Shown: in pieces, positions 1-7,931 of the stretch
Position numbering within the stretch: position 1 is the stretch's first letter
Layout: every line of letters begins with the position of its first letter
NCBI GenBank assembly: GCA_002840905.1
Contig: PHDD01000013.1
Coordinates: 73,075 to 137,074 of the forward strand
Length of the DNA stretch: 64,000 nucleotides
Origin: Bacteroidetes bacterium HGW-Bacteroidetes-4
GTDB taxonomy: Bacteria; Bacteroidota; Bacteroidia; Bacteroidales; SZUA-534
Reading direction: 5' to 3'
The notes under the pieces: generated by a model
Told to the model about the DNA's origin: nothing
The model's database searches: none
The model's input: the letters and a program-made list of their open reading frames with translations, nothing else
Position numbers and translations under genes: made by a program

Positions 1-21
1 CAAGCTGGCAATGTTTAGTTC

Positions 22-78
22 AACATACCCTCCAATGCAAAGCGTATGCAAGCAACGCTTTATTGGAGGCTAAGTGTT
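22..78. repeat. bulged hairpin abutting the helicase gene, attC-like in shape
   Basis: A near-perfect inverted repeat. Positions 29-36 pair with 62-69 (8 bp), 39-45 pair with 55-61 (7 bp), the loop is 46-54, and two bases (GC, 37-38) are extrahelical on one arm. An outer AACA (22-25) pairs with TGTT (75-78) across an asymmetric internal loop. Read on the minus strand the far end carries GTTGAAC, which fits the GTTRRRY box of integron recombination sites; the other box is a poor match. It lies immediately downstream of the helicase stop codon. It could be a recombination site, an mRNA 3' hairpin or a chance structure. Confidence 0.5.
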
Positions 79-90
79 ACAGGCAGTGTT
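78..90. repeat. left copy of 13-bp inverted repeat flanking the helicase
   Basis: TACAGGCAGTGTT here matches the reverse complement of 2455-2467 at 12 of 13 positions. This copy touches the helicase stop codon, and the other copy lies 22 bp upstream of the chosen helicase start. A shorter direct copy, GGCAATGTTT, is at 7-16. Confidence 0.55.
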
Positions 91-2433
91 TTATTTTTTT
101 AGTCTAAAAATATTTTTCATATTCGTTAAAAATGTATCTTCTTTTATCTCTTCTCTTTCAATCTCTTGATTGCTGCCAGAAGAAGATTCGTCTTTATCTA
201 TTGATTCATTTTCAATGTCAACAGAACTCTCTTTATGAATTTCAGAATTTGCAATGGAATTTTCCTTTTTCTCAAGTTTTTTTAGTCCTCGCCAATCGTA
301 TCTAATTGGTCGTTCACTATTTAATTTGTCAAAATGAATCATGTATGTTTTCTGCTCATCATTCTTTGAAATGACTTTACCTTCGCCCCATGCGCTAAAT
401 TCAACAACATCACCAATCTCTAAAACAGGAATAGGAGGAGGATTTAATAATTCCTTTTCAAATTCAATTTGGTTTTTGGCAGCATCTATAATTTCTTGTA
501 GTAAAATGCCTTGGCGCACATACAAATTATCTTTTATTTCCCATAAAAACCTTGAAGGATACTTATTCATTCCTGTCTGAAAGTTATATCCTTCTGATTC
601 AGTTATATAAAATGCTTTTTCTGCTCTCGTAATTGCAACATAGGTAAGTCGTCTTTCTTCTTCCAACCGTCTTTCTTTCATTGACATATAACTTGGTAAG
701 ACACCATCCGTGAAACCACACAGAAAAACATAAGGAAACTCTAAACCCTTTGCAGTATGAATTGTCATAAGTTTTACTCTGTCTGTTTTACTATCGTCAA
801 CATCCATATCTGTGTAAAGAGCTATTTCCTGTAAATAATTCTCTAATGTTAGTTTTTCTGTATCATCATTCTCGATAGCAATTATTGCGTTTTGGAGTTC
901 CTTGATATTTTCAAGTCGTTCTTCATCGCCATCTGCGCGATACATCTCTGTTAGACCTGTTTTGTCTAATATTTCCTTTACTAAATCAGAGACCAATATT
1001 TCATCTTTCCGTTTTTTAAACTCCTTTATAAGATTAATAAATTCTATTGCACTTTGTCTATTTAACGAATTGTCCTCTATTGTTTCATACAATGAGGTGT
1101 TGTTCTGTTCAGCTAACTGTTTAATACTGTTAATCCATACTTTGCCTAATTTTCGAGAAGGTGTATTTATTATTCTCAAAAAGGATAAATCATCTCCAAA
1201 AACAATTAGTCTCAAATACGATAATACATCCTTAATTTCCTTTCTTTCAAAAAATCTAATACCACCCCAAATAGAATACGGAATTTGTTCTTTGATTAAG
1301 GACTGTTCAATCATTCTTGAAATATGATTGGCTCTGTAAAGAATAGCAAAATCACCATATTTTGATTGATTTTCCTTTACTAGTTTTTGTATTTCAGAAA
1401 CAACAAATAATCCTTCGTCGAAATCGCTTTTTGCATGATAATGAACAACATCTACACCATTAGGATTATTTGTAAACATATCCTTGTCAATGCGAATTTT
1501 ATTGTTTTTAATGATGTAATTGCTAAGATTAAGAATGTTAGGTGTAGAACGGTAATTTTGATTCATAATTACCGTTTGAGTATTCGGGTATTTCTTATCG
1601 AAATTAACAAGCAATTCTGGTTTTGCACCTCTCCACTCGTAAATGGTTTGGTCTGGGTCGCCAACGACAAATAGGTTTTTGTGCTTCTGTGAAAGTGTAT
1701 CTACTAAATAAAATTGTTTTGGGGAACTGTCTTGTGTTTCATCAACTTGAATATAGAATAATCGTTGCTGCCATTTTTCTAAAACATCGGTGTATTTACC
1801 AAAAATATAGACTGTAAAATTTATTAAATCATTGAAATCTAATGCAAAATTGCGCTGCTGTTTTTCCAAGTATTTTAAAAAGACTTGGTCGAGTAATACT
1901 TTGCTATCCTTTAATAATTGCTCTGAACCGGCTATAACGTCTTTCCCTTCTGCAATATATTCAAGATAATTTGTTGATTCTTTTAATATTCCAATGTGTT
2001 TAATAGCTTGTTTATGAGAACAGTCTTTTGAATTAATGCCCAAATCTTCATATACATCTCTCAATATGGTTTTTTGGTCTTCAACATCCATTATTACAAA
2101 TTGCTTTGGATATTGAACTTTATTAATGTCTTCTCGCAGTACTTTTACACAGAAACCGTGATAGGTTGTAATATAACCATAATCATTATCCTCTCCAACC
2201 AACCGCTTTACACGATTTCGCATTTCATTTGCTGCTTTATTGGTGAAAGTAACGCAAAGAATGTTTGAAGCATTTATTCCCAATGCTTCTACTAGATATG
2301 CGTATCGAGAAGTTAGTGCCTTTGTCTTACCAGAGCCAGCACCTGCAATAACACGAACATAACCTTCCGTTGTCGTAACGGCTTGAACTTGTTGTTCGTT
2401 AAGGTTCTCTAATATTTTATCAAATTGGTTCAT
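91..2433 (-). CDS. UvrD/Rep/PcrA-type ATP-dependent DNA helicase
   Basis: A superfamily 1A 3'-5' helicase that would unwind DNA using ATP. Seen directly: Walker A GAGSGKT near the N-terminus, a Walker B-type box reading VDETQD (VDEFQD is usual), QNYRS, HTAKGLEFP and LTYVAITRAE motifs in the expected order, then a small beta-rich C-terminal region (VEFSAWGEGKV) and an acidic tail. I start it at the ATG at 2433, because the open frame upstream to 2493 runs through an inverted repeat and carries residues unlike the family, while the N-terminus from 2433 (MNQFDKILENLNEQQ) looks normal. Its DNA is visibly more AT-rich than the genes to its right. The hairpins and inverted repeats on both sides suggest it was acquired as a unit. 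It is probably an accessory helicase rather than the housekeeping copy. Confidence 0.9.
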   Translation of the reverse strand: MNQFDKILENLNEQQVQAVTTTEGYVRVIAGAGSGKTKALTSRYAYLVEALGINASNILCVTFTNKAANEMRNRVKRLVGEDNDYGYITTYHGFCVKVLREDINKVQYPKQFVIMDVEDQKTILRDVYEDLGINSKDCSHKQAIKHIGILKESTNYLEYIAEGKDVIAGSEQLLKDSKVLLDQVFLKYLEKQQRNFALDFNDLINFTVYIFGKYTDVLEKWQQRLFYIQVDETQDSSPKQFYLVDTLSQKHKNLFVVGDPDQTIYEWRGAKPELLVNFDKKYPNTQTVIMNQNYRSTPNILNLSNYIIKNNKIRIDKDMFTNNPNGVDVVHYHAKSDFDEGLFVVSEIQKLVKENQSKYGDFAILYRANHISRMIEQSLIKEQIPYSIWGGIRFFERKEIKDVLSYLRLIVFGDDLSFLRIINTPSRKLGKVWINSIKQLAEQNNTSLYETIEDNSLNRQSAIEFINLIKEFKKRKDEILVSDLVKEILDKTGLTEMYRADGDEERLENIKELQNAIIAIENDDTEKLTLENYLQEIALYTDMDVDDSKTDRVKLMTIHTAKGLEFPYVFLCGFTDGVLPSYMSMKERRLEEERRLTYVAITRAEKAFYITESEGYNFQTGMNKYPSRFLWEIKDNLYVRQGILLQEIIDAAKNQIEFEKELLNPPPIPVLEIGDVVEFSAWGEGKVISKNDEQKTYMIHFDKLNSERPIRYDWRGLKKLEKKENSIANSEIHKESSVDIENESIDKDESSSGSNQEIEREEIKEDTFLTNMKNIFRLKK

Positions 2434-2454
2434 CTGCTGATTTGTAGCGTCTTT

Positions 2455-2467
2455 AACATTGCCTGTA
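2455..2467. repeat. right copy of 13-bp inverted repeat flanking the helicase
   Basis: AACATTGCCTGTA, inverted relative to 78-90 with one mismatch. It lies just upstream of the helicase start codon. Confidence 0.55.
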
Positions 2468-2469
2468 CA

Positions 2470-2540
2470 AGATAAACGCACCCCACTTCCCATTATCTAC
2501 CCAAATTTGGGGTGATATATGCACCCTGTTGCGTTTATCT
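2470..2540. repeat. long-loop inverted repeat upstream of the helicase
   Basis: An 11-bp perfect inverted repeat (2470-2480 with 2530-2540, AGATAAACGCA). Inside it are CCCCA (2481-2485) pairing with TGGGG (2508-2512) and the 12-bp palindrome CCCAAATTTGGG at 2500-2511. It could mark the module boundary, hold an operator, or form a 5' structure. No known family was recognised. Confidence 0.45.
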
Positions 2541-2730
2541 TTACAATATGTGCTATTTGAGTTCACGGTATTTGGTTTTAGCTAAGCTAAGCAATAAAAT
2601 AATTGAATGTTATCTAGTTAAAAAAAACACCTATAATCCCCTTAAGCCGATTCTTGTTCCGATGGAACAATGCAAGTCCTTCTGTCACGGCGGAGGGTGA
2701 AATATGCTTAACTGAACGACATTGAATTAG
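2541..2730. other. non-coding spacer with a short palindrome
   Basis: No credible gene. It holds a 7-bp palindrome around a 3-base loop (TTGTTCC-GAT-GGAACAA, 2654-2670) and a GC-richer patch at about 2640-2700 that stands out from its surroundings and looks like the end of a dispersed repeat. No second copy is in the window. Confidence 0.4.
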
Positions 2731-4854
2731 CTACCCTTTTTTGGCTTTTTTCTGTTCCGGATACTCAATACGCGCATGATAAATATTCATCAGCTTTTGC
2801 TTAAATACTTGTTTTACCATCGAAATTTCTTTAAACGTAATGTCGGCTTCTTCAAACTGATTGTCTTCAATCTGGTTATTAATAATTTTTTCGACCAACT
2901 CGTCGATGGTGTTTTTGTTGTATTCTTTTAGGGTTCGTGATGCGGCTTCCACCGAATCGGCCATCATCAGCACCGCCGTTTCTTTAGTAAACGGTGTTGG
3001 TCCGGGATAAGTAAATTGGGAAATATCGGGTACAGCGCCTTCGTTTTCGTTGGCTTTTTTGGTGTAAAAATACTTAACCAATCCGGTTCCATGATGGGTA
3101 AAAATAAAATCGATTACCGGCTTGGGTAATTTGTATTTGCGTGCCAGTTCGGCTCCGTAATGCACGTGCTGAATAATCATTTCGGCACTTTTCTCGTATT
3201 TTAGTCCGTCGTGGGGATTATTTCCGCTTTGGTTTTCGACAAAGAAACCCGGCGCTCCTGTTTTTCCGATATCGTGATACATGGCTCCCACTCTTATTAA
3301 TAAGGCGTTTCCTCCAATTTTACGGGTGGCCGCTTCGGCCAGGTTCGAAACCTGTATTACATGATGAAAAGTTCCCGGTGCTTTTTCGGCCAGTTCACGT
3401 AAAGCCGGATGATTGGTGTCTGACAACTCCATAAGTGTAACATCGGACAGGAACCCAAAAAGCTTTTCAAAAATAAAAATCAGCGGATAACTTATCAGTA
3501 ACAAAAGACCATTGCCCAAAAACCACAAATAATGGTAATAGTTTACTTTTAAGATGGAGCCCTCCTGCATTATGGCTAAAGCGGTATAAGCAACCACATA
3601 AGTTAAAATAATGTAACCCACGGCAGCAAAAAGCTGTCCCCGCCGGTGTAATTGTGTTAAACTAAAAATGGAAATGGCTCCGGCTAAAAACTGAAGAAAA
3701 ATAAACTCAAAACTATTGGGTGCCAAAAAACCAATAATCATAATGGTTACAATATGAATGTAATATGCCAGGCGCGAATCGTAAAAAGCATGAATTATTA
3801 TGGGAAGCATTACAAACGGAACCAGATAAATACTAACCTGATTAAAACGCACCACCAGACTGGCTGATATAAACATAAGCAAGACCATCATTAAAATAAA
3901 AAGCGTTTTTTGCATGCTATCCAAAATCTCTTTCCTGAAGTGGTATAAAAACAGATAAAGCACCAAAAAAGCAAACAACACCACAATTACATGACCCAAA
4001 AACAACCAGCGTAAAAAGGTGCTCGAACCCAGAATGTTCTGGTATTCGCGTTTTAAGGATTCAATCATCCTGAAGTTTTCATCCAGAACCAAATCGCCGC
4101 GCGAAATAATCCGCTCACCAGCCTGTACCATTCCACGCTTTAACGATATATTATTCAATAAATCGTCGCGTACTTTTAACGAGGTTTCCTCGTCATACTT
4201 CAGGTTTTGGACTACAAAATCATAAAGTTTGATGTTTTCAAACAAAGTAACTATCTCGGGATGTTCAGGAAAATCTCTCTGCAATTTTTTGCTGATGTAA
4301 CCGTAGGCAATTTTTTGTGTAAATACTTCTTCAACATCGCGGTTTTCAGCAATTCCTTCTTTTAAAATAACTATAGTGCTTCCTTTACTGGTTTTGTCGA
4401 GTACTTCGGCAAAATCGACCACTCCTTTTTCGTAAATAAAACTCAACAGATTTTTACCATATTTTAAAAGAAAAGCAGATAAGGTGTCTGGAATGTTGTA
4501 TTTTGGATACAGTTTTTCCAGTACCTGTTCCGCCTCGTCGTTACGCAAAGGAAAGTCGAGTACAAATTTATTGATTTGCTGAGCTCCCACCTCAACATTT
4601 AACTTAAAATAAGGCCTATAATGCCTCAATACACTGTCGCGGGCCATTTTTATCTCGTTGCTCGATTTATTAATGGCAAAGTCGAAAGGAGCAATTAAAT
4701 CATCGTGTTGCCAGGGAGCTCCTTTTTGGTACTCATATTTAAACTTTCCTTTCGACGGAAAAAGATAAACACAAATACCAGCAGCCAACACAAATAAAAT
4801 AACTATATAAATTCGCTTTGAATTTTTTGATATATTATCGGAAAAATTACTCAT
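2731..4854 (-). CDS. 7TM receptor with HD phosphohydrolase domain (PgpH-like)
   Basis: Membrane-bound HD-domain phosphohydrolase of the PgpH family, whose studied members cleave the second messenger c-di-AMP; that substrate is inferred here. Residues 14-32 form a first membrane helix, about 45-280 an extracytoplasmic 7TMR-HDED domain, and 284-465 a bundle of seven hydrophobic segments. The cytoplasmic HD domain follows, with H498/H499, the HD pair H527-D528, H587-H588 and a late aspartate D633 (MADSVEA). The 707-residue length fits the family. The gene stands alone, divergent from the NlpC/P60 gene across 139 bp. The C-terminus ends in a lysine-rich stretch. No diadenylate cyclase gene is in the window, so the pathway link cannot be confirmed here. 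Confidence 0.9.
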   Translation of the reverse strand: MSNFSDNISKNSKRIYIVILFVLAAGICVYLFPSKGKFKYEYQKGAPWQHDDLIAPFDFAINKSSNEIKMARDSVLRHYRPYFKLNVEVGAQQINKFVLDFPLRNDEAEQVLEKLYPKYNIPDTLSAFLLKYGKNLLSFIYEKGVVDFAEVLDKTSKGSTIVILKEGIAENRDVEEVFTQKIAYGYISKKLQRDFPEHPEIVTLFENIKLYDFVVQNLKYDEETSLKVRDDLLNNISLKRGMVQAGERIISRGDLVLDENFRMIESLKREYQNILGSSTFLRWLFLGHVIVVLFAFLVLYLFLYHFRKEILDSMQKTLFILMMVLLMFISASLVVRFNQVSIYLVPFVMLPIIIHAFYDSRLAYYIHIVTIMIIGFLAPNSFEFIFLQFLAGAISIFSLTQLHRRGQLFAAVGYIILTYVVAYTALAIMQEGSILKVNYYHYLWFLGNGLLLLISYPLIFIFEKLFGFLSDVTLMELSDTNHPALRELAEKAPGTFHHVIQVSNLAEAATRKIGGNALLIRVGAMYHDIGKTGAPGFFVENQSGNNPHDGLKYEKSAEMIIQHVHYGAELARKYKLPKPVIDFIFTHHGTGLVKYFYTKKANENEGAVPDISQFTYPGPTPFTKETAVLMMADSVEAASRTLKEYNKNTIDELVEKIINNQIEDNQFEEADITFKEISMVKQVFKQKLMNIYHARIEYPEQKKAKKG

Positions 4855-4947
4855 TTTTAGCTTTTTTGCTAATTATTAAAGCCACTAATTTAGTCGCTTT
4901 AATCCATAAATCAATAACAATGCGTGTGGAATTTAGCTAACGTTTTC

Positions 4948-4955
4948 TAACTTTG
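4948..4955 (+). promoter_or_regulatory. TAnnTTTG promoter element for the NlpC/P60 gene
   Basis: TAACTTTG matches the Bacteroidota -7 consensus TAnnTTTG. A TGTG at 4925-4928, 19 bases upstream, could serve as the -33 box (TTTG consensus). Transcription would start about 30 bases before the ATG at 4994. Confidence 0.5.
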
Positions 4956-4993
4956 GCTTGAAAATTATCCTGAATTAACTTAAACCAAAGCTA

Positions 4994-5773
4994 ATGTCAA
5001 TTCTTTTTTCTGTTTGCAATCAGTCAATTATACCTGTCCGAGCCCAGGCTTCAGAAACTTCCGAGTTGGTAAGCCAACTTTTGTTCGGAGAACTTTTTAC
5101 GGTAATTGAAACGGATAAAAACTGGGCTCGCATACAAATTACATTCGATAATTATACGGGTTGGATTGATAAAAAACTGGTAAGCAAACTTTCAAAAGAA
5201 AACTACGAATTGCTCCATACAAGCCCGTCAATTACGTTAACAAAACCATTTAATTTGTTGCTCACTCAAAACAAATCGCCCCTGTGGGTTCCGGCTGGTT
5301 CAAGTGTACCCAAACCCGATGCCGAAGGTTGTTTTTATTTGGGAAACCAGGCATTTTACCTGAAAGACGATTTTTATTTAAGCCGATTGCCGGAACAAAA
5401 ACCCGAAACACTGGCCAAACAGTTTTTGAATGCACCCTATTTGTGGGGAGGAAAAACCATTTTTGGGATGGATTGTTCCGGATTTACCCAGATGGTTTAT
5501 AAACTAATTAACCTGGCGCTTCCGCGCGATGCATCGCAGCAAGTGATGCATGGTACAACTGTCGATTTTTTGGAAGTGGCGCAAAGCGGCGATTTGGCAT
5601 TTTTCGACAATGCTGAAGGGACTATTATTCACGTGGGCATTTTGCTAAACCAACACCAAATAATTCACGCTTCGGGCAATGTACATATAGACGCCATCGA
5701 TCACCAGGGAATTTTTAATTCCGAAACACAGAACTATTCGCATAAGCTGCGAATTATTAAACGATTAATTTAA
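4994..5773 (+). CDS. NlpC/P60 (C40) peptidoglycan peptidase with SH3-like domains
   Basis: Cysteine peptidase expected to cut gamma-D-glutamyl-diamino acid bonds in peptidoglycan fragments, as YkfC-type enzymes do in muropeptide recycling. Residues about 5-65 and 70-130 look like two bacterial SH3 units (PVRAQASETSELVSQLLFGE, then WVPAGSSV). The NlpC domain follows with C161 in DCSGF, H213 in HVGI and H225 as the third catalytic residue. No signal peptide is visible: the SH3 fold begins within the first ten residues, so a cytoplasmic recycling role is more likely than cell-wall cutting outside. The start is the only ATG that keeps the whole first SH3 unit. A tiny membrane-peptide gene and a Nudix gene follow on the same strand. 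Confidence 0.88.
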   Translation: MSILFSVCNQSIIPVRAQASETSELVSQLLFGELFTVIETDKNWARIQITFDNYTGWIDKKLVSKLSKENYELLHTSPSITLTKPFNLLLTQNKSPLWVPAGSSVPKPDAEGCFYLGNQAFYLKDDFYLSRLPEQKPETLAKQFLNAPYLWGGKTIFGMDCSGFTQMVYKLINLALPRDASQQVMHGTTVDFLEVAQSGDLAFFDNAEGTIIHVGILLNQHQIIHASGNVHIDAIDHQGIFNSETQNYSHKLRIIKRLI

Positions 5774-5784
5774 TTTGCTTTATC

Positions 5785-5889
5785 ATGACACCTTCGCTTA
5801 TTGTCAAACTCGTTTTTTTAGCAACGCTGCTGGTAATTGTGTTCTATTTTTGGAGCAAAGACAAAAAGAAAAATGAAAACGAATCCTAA
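5785..5889 (+). CDS. 34-residue single-pass membrane peptide
   Basis: A short open frame from ATG at 5785 to TAA at 5889. It encodes a hydrophobic helix (about residues 5-23, LIVKLVFLATLLVIVFYFW) followed by a lysine- and glutamate-rich tail (SKDKKKNENES). This is the typical shape of a small inner-membrane protein with its tail in the cytoplasm. It sits 11 bases after the NlpC/P60 stop and 16 before the Nudix start, on the same strand, so it is probably co-transcribed. The function is unknown. Support is limited to this shape and position; conservation in relatives would be decisive. Confidence 0.5.
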   Translation: MTPSLIVKLVFLATLLVIVFYFWSKDKKKNENES

Positions 5890-5905
5890 CGATAATTTTT
5901 AAATT

Positions 5906-6331
5906 ATGTTTACTTATCGTTATCCACGCCCAATGGTAACTACCGATATTGTAGTTTTAAAAAAAGATGCAACGGGTGTGAACGTTTTATTAATTGAAAG
6001 GAGAAATCCACCTTTTGAGGGACAATGGGCATTACCAGGCGGATTTGTTGATGAAAACGAAGCTCTAAAAGCAGCAGCACTACGCGAACTTAAAGAAGAA
6101 ACCCAACTTGAAGGCATTGAACTTAGCCAGCTGCATACTTTTGGCAATCCGGGTCGCGATCCGCGAGGGCATAGTGTAAGCATTGTTTATATGGGTTGGC
6201 TTATCGACGCAAAACAACAAGCAGCAGCAGGCGACGATGCCAAAAAAACAGGATGGTTTCCGATTAACGAATTACCCCAGTTGGCATTCGATCATAAAGA
6301 AATTATTGCTCTGGCTATAAAAAAGCTATAA
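5906..6331 (+). CDS. Nudix hydrolase
   Basis: Hydrolase of nucleoside diphosphate-linked substrates. The Nudix box begins at G45-G46 and contains the RELKEE core (R60, E61, E64, E65) that binds the catalytic metals. The N-terminus (YPRPMVTTDIVVL) and the ERRNPPFEGQWALPGGF segment resemble the ADP-ribose pyrophosphatase-like and NrtR-like branch, so ADP-ribose or a related dinucleotide is the best guess; the sequence does not prove it. At 141 residues it is a single-domain enzyme without the DNA-binding extension of NrtR. A terminator hairpin begins at the stop codon. Confidence 0.9.
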   Translation: MFTYRYPRPMVTTDIVVLKKDATGVNVLLIERRNPPFEGQWALPGGFVDENEALKAAALRELKEETQLEGIELSQLHTFGNPGRDPRGHSVSIVYMGWLIDAKQQAAAGDDAKKTGWFPINELPQLAFDHKEIIALAIKKL

Positions 6332-6364
6332 AAAAAGGCCTCCTTAAAAGGAAGCCCGTTTTTT
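6331..6364. terminator. bidirectional intrinsic terminator
   Basis: A 9-bp stem with one mismatch (6337-6345 with 6348-6356), an A-run on the left and a T-run on the right. It serves the convergent Nudix gene and the alpha-oxoamine synthase gene. Confidence 0.75.
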
Positions 6365-6382
6365 ATTCGTTAAAAATATTTC

Positions 6383-7648
6383 TTAAACCTTTAGTTTTGA
6401 AATATCAGCAAAATCTTCAGCCTGATAGGCTCCGGCTTTAAGTTTTCCTGCACATTCTTTAAAGGCTTCCAACGTGCGGTTCACATCATCGATGGTGTGC
6501 GAAGCGGTAGGAATTAAACGAAGCAGGATATGGCCCTTAGGAATTACAGGATAAATAACTACTGAACAGAAAATTCCATAGTTTTCGCGTAAATCGAGAA
6601 TTAGGTTGGTAGCTTCAATAATTCCGCCATGCATCATAACCGGAGTTACCGGCGATTCGGTATTGCCGATATCGAAACCATTTTTGCGTAATCCTTTTTG
6701 CAAGGCATTTACAATAGTCCACAATTTTTCGCGTAACGAATGGTCGTTTTGTAATAAATCAAGACGTTTTAATGCTCCTTTAACCATAGGCATAGGCAGT
6801 GATTTGGCAAAAGTTTGCGAACGCATGTTGTACCTAAGGTAATCAACAATATCGCTTTCGGCAGCAATAAAACCTCCAATACCGGCCATTGCTTTGGCAA
6901 ACGTTGAAAAATACAAATCAATTTCGTTTTGAACGCCATAATGTGTTCCCACACCGGCTCCTTTGGGTCCCATGGTTCCAAAACCGTGTGCATCGTCAAC
7001 CAATAAACGGAAATCGAATTTCTTTTTCATGGCAACAATGTCTCTCAGATTTCCCAGGTCGCCTTCCATTCCAAAAACCCCTTCGGTAATAACCAGAATA
7101 CCGCCGTCGTTCTCTTTGGCTAATTTGGTAGCAAAGCCCAGCATTTTTTCACATTTAGCCATTTCGTTGTGCGGGAAAACAAAACTTTTTCCGCCTTTGG
7201 CTTTATGCAAAAATACACCGTCCATAATGCAGGCATGCGATTCGGAATCATAAACGATTACATCTTTCCGACTGGCAATCGAATCAATTATGGAAACCAT
7301 ACCCTGGTATCCGTAGTTCAGCAAAAAAGCATCTTCTTTTTCTACAAAGGCTGCCAGGCGCTGCTCTAACTCTTCGTGGAATTTTGTTTGACCTGACATC
7401 ATGCGGGCCCCCATCGGGTAAGCCATTCCATATTCCTTAGCAGCATCCGCATCGGCCTTGCGAACATCAGGATGATTGGCCAAGCCAATATAATTATTCA
7501 AACTCCAGTTTAAAACTTTTTTACCTCTGAAAAGCATGTGAGGATGAATTTCACCTTCTAACTTTGGAAATGAAAAATATCCATGACCAGCTTTCTGGTA
7601 TTGACCCAGCGGCCCCCGGTTAATTTTTATTCTTTCAAAAATATCCAC
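6383..7648 (-). CDS. alpha-oxoamine synthase family PLP enzyme (acyl-CoA/ACP:amino acid condensing)
   Basis: PLP enzyme of the family that includes glycine C-acetyltransferase, AONS and serine palmitoyltransferase. These enzymes condense an amino acid with an acyl thioester and lose CO2. The PLP lysine is K252 (STFAKAMAGIGG), and D218-D219-A-H221-G is the cofactor-ring binding segment. The N-terminus (RGPLGQYQKAGHGYFSFPKLEG) and the central MGARMMSGQTKFHEELE segment differ from the Bacteroides and Sphingobacterium serine palmitoyltransferases I can recall, so this is a paralogous branch that databases often label glycine acetyltransferase. A role in sphingo- or sulfonolipid base synthesis is plausible but inferred. 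Translation starts at GTG; no ATG lies nearby and the N-terminus fits the family. Transcribed alone. Confidence 0.85.
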   Translation of the reverse strand: MDIFERIKINRGPLGQYQKAGHGYFSFPKLEGEIHPHMLFRGKKVLNWSLNNYIGLANHPDVRKADADAAKEYGMAYPMGARMMSGQTKFHEELEQRLAAFVEKEDAFLLNYGYQGMVSIIDSIASRKDVIVYDSESHACIMDGVFLHKAKGGKSFVFPHNEMAKCEKMLGFATKLAKENDGGILVITEGVFGMEGDLGNLRDIVAMKKKFDFRLLVDDAHGFGTMGPKGAGVGTHYGVQNEIDLYFSTFAKAMAGIGGFIAAESDIVDYLRYNMRSQTFAKSLPMPMVKGALKRLDLLQNDHSLREKLWTIVNALQKGLRKNGFDIGNTESPVTPVMMHGGIIEATNLILDLRENYGIFCSVVIYPVIPKGHILLRLIPTASHTIDDVNRTLEAFKECAGKLKAGAYQAEDFADISKLKV

Positions 7649-7847
7649 GATAATAAATTTTATGTGATTTATGACGACAAATGTAGGCTTTGCCCAATAA
7701 AAATGCAGTAGTAAAAGTACTTATTATTTGATGTGATTAAAACCCTTAAATTCAACTCAAAAGAATGTATAAAACTTAAGTATTTAAACCTTAGTGTTCT
7801 AAATAAAATTATTCCGATGTGAAGTAAAAAAATTCAAAAGCTTTATG

Positions 7848-7855
7848 TATATTTG
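7848..7855 (+). promoter_or_regulatory. TAnnTTTG element upstream of bamD
   Basis: TATATTTG followed by C, a full match to the Bacteroidota -7 element, 77 bp before the bamD ATG. I see no clear TTTG at the -33 spacing. Confidence 0.45.
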
Positions 7856-7931
7856 CACCCCAAATTCGTTAAGTAAATACATAAAACTTAGATTACTCCG
7901 TTTATACAAAGTAATCTTTTAACTAAACATT

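Noticed and set aside
2512-2700. 62-codon open frame between the helicase and the HD-domain gene
   Set aside because: It covers the inverted repeat and palindrome, has unusual composition with no recognisable motif, and ends in the suspected repeat patch.
6383-7648. Serine palmitoyltransferase as a firm call
   Set aside because: Same fold and PLP residues, but the N-terminal and substrate segments differ from the Bacteroidota enzymes I know, so only the superfamily is claimed.
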